Assembly: GCA_029721515.1 (NCBI GenBank)
Contig: CM056559.1
Coordinates: 3,907,001-3,971,000, forward strand
Length of the DNA: 64,000 nt
From: Synanceia verrucosa
Taxonomy: Eukaryota > Chordata > Actinopteri > Perciformes > Synanceiidae
Direction: 5' to 3'
Part shown: positions 53,959 to 62,997 of the stretch, piece after piece
Position numbering within the stretch: the stretch's first letter is position 1
How the letters are laid out: the number at the start of each line of letters is the position of its first letter
The notes under the pieces: generated by a model
Told to the model about the DNA's origin: nothing
What the model saw: the letters and a program-made list of their open reading frames with translations, nothing else
The model's database searches: none
Translations under genes and position numbers: made by a program

Positions 53959-54079
53959 ATACGAGGAGGGAAGCTGATGATCACAAATGCCCGGAAGAGT
54001 GATGCTGGGAAGTATGTGTGCGTCGGCACAAACATGGTCGGAGAACGAGAAAGTGAAATCGCAGAGCTTACAGTGCTTG
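53959..54079 (+). CDS. robo1: robo1 exon: second half of Ig2 domain
   Basis: This 121-nt exon encodes 40 residues plus one base. It follows a C/T-rich tract ending TTTCTCAG and stops at a G before GTAATT. It begins in phase 0, matching the previous exon, and ends in phase 1. The product begins IRGGKLMITNARKSDAGKYV. The D-A-G-K-Y-V-C block carries the second Ig2 cysteine, which pairs with the cysteine in the previous exon. The exon ends with ESEIAELTVL. DAGKYVCVGTNMVGERESE is nearly unchanged across vertebrate Robo1/2. It has no in-frame ATG-led ORF of useful length, so exon prediction based on ORFs alone misses it. It was found from the splice sites and homology. Confidence 0.95.
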
Positions 54080-55267
54080 GTAATTCAGCTTTTGTCTTTT
54101 ATCTCAATGTGTTGTCTACTTGACTCTCTGTCCACATGCAACCCACATGCAACCCACAGGCATGCACATCCACACATGTTGTTTGTCTGCAGTTAGAAAC
54201 CCAATCCAGATGTTAAGCTTTCATTGTCTATCTCCCAGGGAGCTAAATGGTGTCACTGACCTTTATCAGATAGTGTGTGAGATGACCTCTAATCTCACAC
54301 TTAACTAGGAATCCCACACTGGGCCCAGCAGCTTCTCTGCCATGACCAGCTGCACCCTATTTCATCATGAGTGACCTCTGACCCCAATACTCTCATGTGT
54401 CCCAAGCAGAGAGCATGTCCAGACTTCTGATTTTATCAGCTTTTTTCTTTACTCTCCCCACCTCCTTCTCTAACGACGTCTTATAATCTGTCAGAAGAAA
54501 CAATGAAGCCAGTTTCGTAAAGTTAAATAGTTATACTGAGATAAAACCAGCAGACTTCAACAAGGTCAGCTTGTGTGTTTGTCCAGCTGAGTGAGTATCG
54601 TAGAAATTCTGGTTAATCATAAACCGCCCTGGTTAGTTTTTGGGATTGAGTCTGATGGAATGTGTTCAGACAGAGCACATGGACACATTAGCATCCAGCC
54701 GGAGACAATATATCAACCGGAGGTGCTGTGATGACTTTGTACTGATACTGTCGGAGCTGGACTTGAGGGTGATGGGGATAACAAGATCACAGAGGAGGTT
54801 AGACTTGTGTCTTGTGACTGTGTCTTGTTTAGTGTCCAGTATTCAACAAATTAAGGGTCTTCTCATGTAGTTAAAACCGTATAATGTACCATAAAGCAGC
54901 AAGTGTTTCCAATATGTAATTTAATCTATTCCATTCTTGACTGTAGTTTTGTCTTATTTAACCTGTGTCAACCATAAATGTAATGTTGTGCATCCGCATA
55001 AAACCTAAATCAGATTATTTCATTGTTTCCATTTCAGAACTTAAACCTAAAACTTTCAGACTTCAAGGCTTTTTCCACGGGGTTTCATTCAAATTCCAAT
55101 TTAATTTCAAACTTAGCTCCAAAGTCAGACTGTAAAGAACAAAACAGTGATTTATTGAGGGAATCAAAGCAGCAGATTTAATGACTTCCACTTAATCAAA
55201 ACTGTATTCTGGTGCTGCCGTTCCATGCTCTGATCATAAATCAGTGTGCTGTTTTTCATCTTTGCAG
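54080..55267 (+). other. robo1: robo1 intron between Ig2 and Ig3
   Basis: Phase-1 intron of 1188 bp. ACATGCAACCC is duplicated in tandem near 54136-54158. Nothing else was recognised. Confidence 0.85.
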
Positions 55268-55406
55268 AGCGTCCCAGCTTTGTACGTCGTCCAGGCAGCC
55301 TGGTGGTGTTAGTGGACCAGAGTGTAGAGTTCAGATGTGAGGCTCGTGGCGACCCTGTTCCCACCGTGCGCTGGAGGAAAGACGACGGCGACCTGCCCAA
55401 AGGAAG
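55268..55406 (+). CDS. robo1: robo1 exon: first half of Ig3 domain
   Basis: This 139-nt exon starts after TTTGCAG with AG, completing a Glu codon, and ends with AG before GTACGA, so the next Arg codon is split in phase 2. It encodes 45 complete residues beginning RPSFVRRPGSLVVLVDQS, with the first Ig3 cysteine at residue 23 (FRCEARGDP). The core tryptophan lies in PTVRWRKDDGDLPKG. The block EARGDPVPTVRWRKDDG fits Robo1; as recalled, Robo2 has a QGDPQPTVRWKKDD-type sequence and Robo3 diverges further. This is one of the best places to separate the paralogues. The intron after it is only 135 bp. An open frame runs past the donor, but the junction with the next exon restores the expected GRYEIR sequence. 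Confidence 0.95.
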
Positions 55407-55541
55407 GTACGACTCTTCAGCTAGTCTCCTTTCATCACACAAAACCTTTCTCCTGCACCCTCTTCCTTGTTGAGTTGCACTGAGTCTGTGTACGTGGAGT
55501 TTTTGTGCATATGACAACCTTTCATACCGGTTTTAATCCAG

Positions 55542-55669
55542 ATATGAGATTCGTGAGGATCACACCCTTAAGATCCGTCGTCTGACCTCGGCTGATGTCG
55601 GCTCCTACACCTGCGTGGTGGAGAACATGGTGGGCAAGGCGGAGGCATCAGCCATGCTCACAGTCCACG
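55542..55669 (+). CDS. robo1: robo1 exon: second half of Ig3 domain
   Basis: This 128-nt exon follows TTTTAATCCAG and ends at a G before GTAGGA. Its first base completes the Arg codon split by the 135-bp intron. It encodes 42 complete residues beginning YEIREDHTLKIRRLTSADVG. SYTCVVENMVGKAEASAMLT supplies the second Ig3 cysteine. It ends TVH plus one base (phase 1). The phase-1 end joins in frame either to the 9-nt microexon at 59717 (giving H-V-E-S-V-P-P) or directly to the Ig4 exon at 60642 (giving H-V-P-P). Both products keep the frame, so this exon is the upstream partner of an apparent alternative-splicing choice. Confidence 0.95.
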
Positions 55670-58600
55670 GTAGGAGTCTCACTGTTCAGTCTGCCACCTA
55701 TTTCATTTACAGCTCCTCGGACAGCTATTCTTAATTCATTTCATTTTGGGGGAATCATGCAGCTTGATTCAGATGCAATTTAGGCCGGCCACATTGCAAT
55801 AATAGCCTTCAGCTTCAGCACTACACGGTCATCGCTTTCAACTATTCTCTCTCAATTAGCTGATTGATTTCTAATAAAAAGAAACGTAAAAATCCATAAC
55901 AGCTGCAGAGTTGGGCACATGGGATCTCAGCAGCAATTGATTTCATTTGCCCTATACAAGTGGCATTTCTCCGGAGGCCTGTCTTCTTCAATGTTTCAAG
56001 ACATACAGTACTATTTGTGAACTCATGGAATATCTCCGTCTCTCCATTGGATGTCTTATTAACACAGTTGGAATATAAAGCAGCCGGTCACAGTGTGTGA
56101 ACATTCAGAAAGAAACCATTCAGAGGAACTGGGGGGTGGGATCACCCCTAAACCCCCTGGAGAATCAGAGTAACACAGGGGCCATTTAATGCCAAACTAA
56201 TGGGAATGTTGGGAGTCGGGTGAGGGAAGGAAGAGGAGGAGGCTCAGCACATGGGAGATTGGCAGTCGGGTGAGGGAAGGACAGTGAATATGTTGGTCTT
56301 GGTGGCGGCTCGCCACTGATGCAGAACAGGTTGGAATTGGGACCGGGGGGGGATGTTGATTGTGGTGAAGAGGATAGAGGGGGTGAGGGGTTTCTGTGGT
56401 GAGGTCAGTCATATTAACGTCACTCCCAGCAGAGATATAAAGAGACAAGGCGATTTCATTCCGCTGCCAACCCCCACCCGCAAACACAGATACTCCATCT
56501 TCACATGATTGCCCTTTGCAATTATTTCTTCATTTTCTCCACAAGACGGCAAGCTTTGGAAGAGCAAGATTAGACACACCTGCCAATACACCCATCAATA
56601 TATCTACTTCTCTGATTGTCCTTTTTCACTCTCTCCTTCTCCCTGATGAAAGCTTAGTTAATGAAAGGGAACAGCATTGATGCACCGATTCAGTGAGCTC
56701 TTCTCCTGCCTTAGAATCATCTTTGAAATGCTAAAACCTCCCTTGTCCTCAGTGGAAATGAGGCCGACTCACTGTTGCCTGCATGCAGAAGCAAGGCAGT
56801 AGCCCTCTTTACACGCATTATGCCTTTCAACATCCAAGTTATAGGAGTGGGACAGGTATGAGAACCAAAGTAAAAGGACTTAAATTGGTTACACTTCAGC
56901 AAAGACCCATAGCCATAAATTTAAGGGACAAACGCTGGCCCTTTCTTCGAGTGTAAAATCAGGTGAGAGGCATAACATGTAATATAGCAATCCTCGTTCT
57001 GCTCTCGTGGTTAGATCGGACTGATCGAACCTCCAGGCTTTCAGAGTTTCTCAAACAATTTCCAGCTACTCTTCAGAGCCCTGAGCTTCATCCAGACCAG
57101 GATTCAAGGAGGCCAGGGAGGCTGTGGGCGCTGAGTAGTCCAGCTAATTAAAGACAAGCAGACCACAGTCCCACGCCCGGAAATGACATGCTTCTAATTA
57201 CAGATGCGGGCACAGGAAAGGAAAGAAAGGCCGGGTAATTGTAGGTCTAAACAAACCAAAGTAGCGAAACGATGCATAGGTAGTAAGACGTCGCTGTAGT
57301 AGTAGTGAAGACAACAGTGATGTGGGGGGCAGCAGTTTAGTCTGTGGGTTTACTGGGCAGTGCTGTCGCTCTACATCAAGAGTCAGAGGATGGCAAGATT
57401 GCTGAGCCACTGCATAAGAATAACTGAACAGCTGAAAAATATAATTTCAGTGGTAGTGAGCCACTGGCAGAGAGAAATACGCCACAAAATGGGTAATCCG
57501 ATATTTCAGGCCAGAGTGGAATTAATGTAAATATTCTTTGAACTCAAGTTTTTCTGCTAAATCTGCAGCGATTTGCAAATGGACGGTAAAACCAATAGAA
57601 TTAAAATGGAGTTTTTTTTCCCCCTGGAAAAAAAATGGTTAAATATAAAACTCATTCCCTGCAGTGTCATTTTGCAGTTTGCTTATCGTGTGAAAATGAT
57701 ATTAAAATATAGCACGACATGACATTTTTTGAAGATATTAAAAGCAAAGCCCTGTTAGGAGCTGGGGAGTTTATGAGAAGAATCCAGCTCTGTGTGGAGA
57801 GAGGGGGGAATTCACACCTTCCGTGGTCAGATTGTCAGTGAACAATGTCGACATTGTGGAAGTTGCGCCCTGGGCTGTTTTTCTTTCAGTGTGCTCTGCT
57901 CTCGTTACTAACTTAATCAGTGAATTATTGTCTTACACACGTTTGTCAGTCTACTACACCTCCTTTGGACTCATAAATATGTCATAGTAAAATATTTTAC
58001 TGATTGATGGACGAAACACACAATTAGCCAAGTCACCAGCCGTATTTATAGTTTGATCGTAAAATCATTAATCTAGGCCACATGAGAATGTAGCGGTGAG
58101 ATGAGCTAATCAGCAGCACATTACAGACTTAAGAATCAGACAAAGGCATTTTGATCTGGGTCTGGTGTGGTTAGATAATACTCATATAGTATTTCGTTAA
58201 TTTAAGCTCACCAGCAGACTTCCACCATAGGAACGTACAGAGATTGTTTCCGGCTGTATTGGACAGAATTCAGAAAATCAGCATGTTATTTTTTCTCAGC
58301 TGGTTAAGTTTGCAGTTAGCAGTGATTTATGTGTAGAAAGGTCTTGAATGGAATGGTGGTCCCTAGAGCAGCGTTGCTAATAACCCATGTAAAGGGTCTG
58401 GAAGGAGACTTGGAACTGGTGCCAAAAAAGGGGAACGCTCTTGTCAACCAACTGTGTGCTGCTGCAGTGATGATAAATAACAAAACCCAGGTGGGTGCCA
58501 CATATAGAACCGCATTTGCGATTGTACGTTTCTTACTGTCACACTAAGTTGTGAGAGCCACATTTCAGTTTACTGTATATAAAATCTACAGAGCATTTAA

Positions 58601-59716
58601 AGCATGCTACAGACCTCCCAGTGGGATCTGCTATTAGTCATGCTAAATCCCCCACACATGCAGTCCTCCTCTTGTGTAGATGTCAGGCTGCACTGAACAG
58701 CAGCACTGCTCAAATCCCCATTAATATCACTGTTGTGGTCTTTGGTACGTAGCCCGCCTCCTATTGGACTGGAGGCCTCCATGCTTGGTGTGCTTTCCTC
58801 TGCCGCTCTGATCAGCTTTTTGATAGAGACTCCCCTTCTGTGCTGTAAGTTAGCAGAAAGTAGTGTGGTCAGATTTAAGACTCACCTCTCCCTCCAGGTC
58901 TACCACTGTGATCACAGCAGCGTGGGAGAGGTAGGGTTACCTAATTAAAGGCTTAGACACACATGAATCGATGTGTGTAGATGGTGTGGGGGGGGTTGTG
59001 TATTTGCGGGTGTGTATGTCCTCATGACACGGATAGCAGTGCGCGTCTTCTTCTGGGAGCGTTTGATGCGAGTCTTATCTGCATTTTAAAGGCCAGCAGG
59101 GGGAGAGGAGGGAGGGGTCGGCCATTACTCTGACTGACAGCGTTTATGTTTCCGTGGGAGCTGTTGAAGCAGACAGATTAGATAAGGTGAGTGATTGGCT
59201 GGGGGAGATTTATGGCCAAAGAGTGGCAGTTAACATTCACCTTGTGGTTTTATGAACAAGGCTTACATCTGCAAGGCTGCGTTTGAGGCACTGTGATCCA
59301 GCCTCTCTTTGGGATGCTCTAAACCTCATTAAGGGTTCACCTTCACACACGAAACACCTAGAAAGAGAGGGAACAAGTAAACAAAGCATTGTTTGCTGCG
59401 CATTAAACATCTGTCTTCTGTTTTTCACATTGTTTCTTTGTCATTGTATTGTACTTAATCCAGCATTTTTCCTATCCTGAACTATGTCCCAAGACTATGA
59501 ATGTTGAATCAGATGTTTTCTTATTCTTTGCTGTGTGCATCACATGGTCCCTTAGGGTTTGACATGTCTTTTATCCATAGAATAATGATAACATGATTAT
59601 TTGTACTCATGACCATCACGTTGTTATGTTCCTTATCTCTCCTTTTTATGTCATGTTGTTGATTATTTATTTATTCATCTTTGGGTTTTTTGTTGTTGTG
59701 TTTTTGTTTCCTTTAG
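55670..59716 (+). other. robo1: robo1 intron between Ig3 and the microexon
   Basis: Phase-1 intron of 4047 bp ending in the T-rich acceptor before the microexon. An 18-bp direct repeat (AGTCGGGTGAGGGAAGGA) occurs at 56214 and 56264. The A/T-rich stretch 57500-57740 looks like a conserved non-coding element by appearance. YCAY words become frequent in the last 150 bp. No nested gene. Confidence 0.8.
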
Positions 59717-59725
59717 TCGAGTCTG
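59717..59725 (+). CDS. robo1: robo1 9-nt alternative microexon (Val-Glu-Ser) between Ig3 and Ig4
   Basis: The sequence TCGAGTCTG sits between a T-rich tract ending CCTTTAG and the strong donor GTAAGT. The previous exon ends with a lone G and the next exon starts with TG. The microexon therefore adds Val-Glu-Ser without shifting the frame, and skipping it leaves H-V-P-P. Mammalian ROBO1 is known to have an in-frame microexon at this same Ig3-Ig4 joint. As I recall it adds Val-Gly-Ser, and a similar one exists in ROBO2. That choice is controlled by NOVA splicing factors and changes guidance activity. The match in place, length, phase and two of three residues makes chance unlikely. It is too short for ordinary gene finders. 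No transcript was available, so use of the exon is inferred. Confidence 0.85.
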
Positions 59726-60641
59726 GTAAGTTGAAATGTCACCCGTCACCTATTCACCGCCCTGACAGAGACAGGAAGCTGTCACAACCCCCCCTTCCAT
59801 CCTCCTCCCATCACTTCTCCACCCTCCAATCAGCACTCATGTTTCTGTTGTCATGGGCAACAGTGACAAAAGGACATTAATGGGTAAAAATGTGCTCAGC
59901 TTGGGGCCTCCAAGGTAAAGCTGCATCATTTCATTTTATTATTTCCCCTTTTATGCATTAAAAATCCCATCTTATCCACGGACAAATTGTGTCTGTATTT
60001 GAAATGACAGTTTTCAGATTGCCTTGCTTTATTTACACATTGTCCCTACATAAAACAAATGAAAGTGTTTGCATATTAATGATATTTTAGAACCTACCCA
60101 GAGTCAAGGTGTATATGAGCTCAACAATGAACCTCTATGTCCTCACATAGATGGCTTTTGAGACCAGCAAAACCTAGTGTCACCACAGAGCTACATGGAT
60201 GACCTTGGGCTGTGACACCACACTTTGTTGTTAAGATGCATGGATACTGCATCCTGGTTGAGGCCTGCACTATTGGAGGGTGTCAGCATGGACAGATGGC
60301 TCAAATTTTTTCCCCATTTCCATGTAAATTTTAATGATCCATGCCCTTGCCCATGCAAATGAGGGGGCATGGGAGTAACCATTGTGTTTTCGATTTATTA
60401 CACCTATAATATGCCTGCATTTCGAATCTGATCAGTGTACTGGTTAATCTCCTGTGCACATGTTGTGCAGATCTGATAAAGAGCCTGAATCTTTGAGGAA
60501 AAATTTCAATCAGTTGCTGCAGTCAAATGTCAGTTATCTGTCATTAAAATAACCCAGTTCACTTATAACTGTCATAATATAAAATGTTGTGTTTATTTTA
60601 TGTCCATTGAATGACTAATTGTTCTCATGGATGTCCTCCAG
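59726..60641 (+). other. robo1: robo1 intron between the microexon and Ig4
   Basis: Phase-1 intron of 916 bp. It starts GTAAGT and carries TCAC at 59739, 59746 and 59754, then further YCAY words to about 59860. A second patch, 60280-60365, holds TAATGA and an octamer ATGCAAAT (60353-60360). Confidence 0.8.
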
Positions 60642-60766
60642 TGCCCCCAGCATTTGTGGTTAGACCGAGGAACCAGGTGGTTGGGGTTGGCAGAACCGTC
60701 ACCTTTCAGTGCGAGGCCACTGGAAACCCACAGCCAGCTATTTTCTGGCAGAGGGACGGCAGTCAG
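60642..60766 (+). CDS. robo1: robo1 exon: first half of Ig4 domain
   Basis: This 125-nt exon follows ATGTCCTCCAG and ends with CAG before GTAAAC, in phase 0. After TG, which completes a Val codon, it encodes 41 residues beginning PPAFVVRPRNQVVGVGRT. The first Ig4 cysteine is residue 23 (FQCEATGNPQ) and the core tryptophan is in PAIFWQRDGSQ. The order TVTFQCEATGNPQPAIFW is typical of Robo Ig4, with the ATGNPQPAIF form closest to Robo1. Ig4 has been linked in human ROBO1 to receptor dimerisation (recalled). The upstream joint is where the microexon enters or is skipped. An ATG at 60611 is intronic and is not a start. Confidence 0.95.
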
Positions 60767-60984
60767 GTAAACAAAATTAACTACAATAATGCTCTTCATT
60801 CATTATGCATCCAGTTGGAGAACATGTCATAATCAATGAACTCATCGGAAAAAGTATTTCACAATTTGATGATGTCTTATGACAGATGATTGCATACATA
60901 TGTTTTAGAAGGAAATCTTCAACCACAAACCACATACTTGAATAAATATCTGACTGCACATGTATCTGTGTTCATTCTCCACAG

Positions 60985-61156
60985 AACCTGCTCTTTTCCT
61001 ACCAACCTCCTCAACCCTCTAGCCGATTTTCTGTTTCTCAATCCGGGGACCTGACCATCACTGATGTTGAACGTGCAGACCTGGGGAACTACACCTGCCA
61101 GGCCATCAACACTGCTGGCAGTGTCCTCACCAAGGCTCTGCTAGAGATCACTGATG
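60985..61156 (+). CDS. robo1: robo1 exon: second half of Ig4 domain
   Basis: This 172-nt exon follows CATTCTCCACAG and ends at a G before GTGAGC (phase 1). It encodes 57 residues beginning NLLFSYQPPQPSSRFSVSQ, then GDLTITDVERADLGNYTCQA with the second Ig4 cysteine at residue 38, and ends KALLEITD. NLLFSYQPPQ and SSRFSVSQ strongly match Robo1 rather than Robo2 (NLLFPNQPQQ type, recalled). The fish residues N35-Y36-T37 make a possible N-glycosylation sequon next to the cysteine; human ROBO1 has Tyr-Tyr-Ile there as I recall. The preceding intron is 218 bp. The exon lacks an ATG-led ORF and was found from splice sites and homology. Confidence 0.95.
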
Positions 61157-62791
61157 GTGAGCAACCTTCCTTTGAACACAGCAAAGTCTCAGAGGGAATT
61201 AGAGGAATACTGAAAGAAAGAAACCTTGAGTGGATAAATGTTGGTATTCCAGATGATCTTTGGCTTATGCGGATAATGCTGCTCGTCTGAAATGCAGTGG
61301 TTGCGCCATAGAGCGTATTAATATCCGAATTGAGGTTTGTGAGGTTCGGTCTGGCCTGTTCAATGTGTTCCTGTCAGAGGTAGAGACTCTCTGGTGCCTG
61401 TGCACCCAGACCGTGGCTCAGTGTTTGGCTTCACTGGCTTCACACTGGCTAATGTCTCCTTCAGTATTCCATGGCTGGCTTGCTGCTGTCTGCTGTTGGA
61501 AGACTGTGGCTGTGTGGTGAGGTCTGGATCGGGTCCTCTAATTACTCTGCTAGCCAATCCCTGTCAACCCGGTGGACCAGCCTTGGCTTCATTTCCACAA
61601 TTCCCACAGAGATCTGGGCAGCTATTATTTTGTCTATGACACACCTAGATTCATCCCTTCATTTACCAAATGCCCGTCTTCATTTCGATCCTACAATGGT
61701 ACGCTCCACCTCGCGCTCCTCTTCTCTCTCTCTCTCATTCTGTCATGCTCTCTGGATAATAATAACAGTTATTAAAGTGAGCAGGGCACTCTGAGGCCAC
61801 CACTTCTCCGCAGGCAGATCTGGTAATTACAGGTCATGCTGACAATGTTTTAGTAATTGCACCATCTCTGGCACAAAAGCAAAGACAAAGCAGCTCAGAG
61901 ATTACACCACAGCATGGTTCATACATACATACATCATTATGTATTGCTTTTATACCATGTTAGGTATTAATTTGATTGTTCCTCACTGACTATAACTTGC
62001 TAGTAAATCATTGGGGCTGACACCAATGGTCATCAGTAGTGCTATGACTGCTAATGATAATCAGAGGGAGGCAGACAACTTTTAGCAGGAATATGATGAA
62101 GCATATGCAGTAGAGACAAAATAGAATTTGAAATTATTGTGTGCATGTAATTTAAGTTTCTCTGGCGTCCCTTTGCCTCTTCATCTTCTCTTTTCTCTGC
62201 ACATTACAGCTTTTCTCTCTGTCAAATACATGCTTTCTGTCAATGTCTTTGTTTGTGTGCTGGTTGAACAGCCACGGTTCAAAGGCTGGGAGGCAGCGAG
62301 GAAGAGTTAAAACACCCTCATGCTTATAGCATTGTCTGTTCTGGTTAGATGTGCCGTTCTTTCGTTTTTCTTCCTAGTTTTGTGCTTTATGGCTGGGGGA
62401 TGGGCCAGGGGATTGTTGGGCGCGAGCGTTCATACGGGTAGTGCCAGGCGTCTGCTAGAGCTGCACTGAGAAGACTGAAGTATCTGAGGCTGTTTCATTT
62501 TAATTACGCTGCTTTTATTTGGCTAAGTTTGACTCCTGCTGCTGAATGATTAGAAAATTGTTTCCAGTTCTTGAAATTGGATTTAATTCCTCTCCCACTA
62601 CCCTTGCAGTTTTCACATGCTTACACTGCTACATGCCGTTTGGCAGATTCTCTGCTTTTTGTGTGTTTTCTCACACAAGCTGGATGTAATTGTCTAAATG
62701 CAGTTCCCTGTGTCCCTGCTACAGCACATGAACAGTTTTTCTCCTTCCACCTCTTCCACATAATTGCTCATTCTCCTTCAATCTTCCACAG
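61157..62791 (+). other. robo1: robo1 intron between Ig4 and Ig5
   Basis: Phase-1 intron of 1635 bp, GTGAGC to CTTCCACAG. No repeat or extra exon was recognised; there is a small CT-rich run near 61720-61740. Confidence 0.85.
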
Positions 62792-62997
62792 TTGTATCAG
62801 ACCGGCCGCCGCCAGTTATCCGACAGGGCCCGACCAATCAGACAGTAGCTGTGGATGGCACAGTGGTCCTCAACTGTGTGGCAACAGGAAACCCCACCCC
62901 CACTATCCTGTGGAGGAAGGATGGTGTCTTGGTTTCCACACATGACTCCAGGGTCAAACAGCTGGACACGAGTGCGTTGCAGATACGCTATGCAAAG
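62792..62997 (+). CDS. robo1: robo1 exon: first part of Ig5 domain
   Basis: This 206-nt exon follows CAATCTTCCACAG and ends with AAG before GTAAGA, in phase 0. After TT, which completes a Val codon, it encodes 68 residues beginning VSDRPPPVIRQGPTNQTVAV, with the first Ig5 cysteine at residue 28 (LNCVATGNP). TPTILWRKDGVLVSTHDSR carries the core tryptophan, and the exon ends ALQIRYAK. RPPPVIRQGP-NQTVAVDGT and ILWRKDGVLVST are Robo1-type. N15-Q-T is a sequon that also occurs in human ROBO1 as recalled. The second half of Ig5, with the expected DTGRYTC-like block, is not present between 62998 and 64000, so the next exon lies beyond the window. Confidence 0.95.

Larger units (their letters stand above)
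49530..62997 (+). other. robo1: robo1 gene, internal part (Ig2 to first part of Ig5)
   Basis: This span holds seven standard exons and one 9-nt microexon of a Roundabout receptor, a single-pass membrane protein that binds Slit and mediates axon repulsion. Spliced coding length is 1058 nt including the microexon. The first 2 nt complete a codon begun upstream, and 352 codons follow with no stop. Robo1 is preferred over robo2 and robo3 from recalled family sequences. Ig3 has GDPVPTVRWRKDDG, followed by an ENMVGKAEAS segment. Ig4 has NPQPAIFW, LLFSYQPPQ and SSRFSVSQ. Ig5 has RPPPVIRQGP and a QLxxxxLQIRYAK end. Robo2 and Robo3 differ at these places. Introns are about 4271, 1188, 135, 4047, 916, 218 and 1635 bp. 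Upstream exons (signal peptide, Ig1) and downstream exons (end of Ig5, FN3, membrane and tail) lie outside or were not found. Confidence 0.9.

Noticed and set aside
55164..55517. Minus-strand frame opposite the Ig3 exon
   Set aside because: Antisense shadow of a strong + strand exon with correct splice sites and homology.
59593..59880. Open frame covering the microexon region
   Set aside because: It reads through the acceptor, microexon and donor into intron; only the 9 nt at 59717-59725 fit the Robo reading frame.
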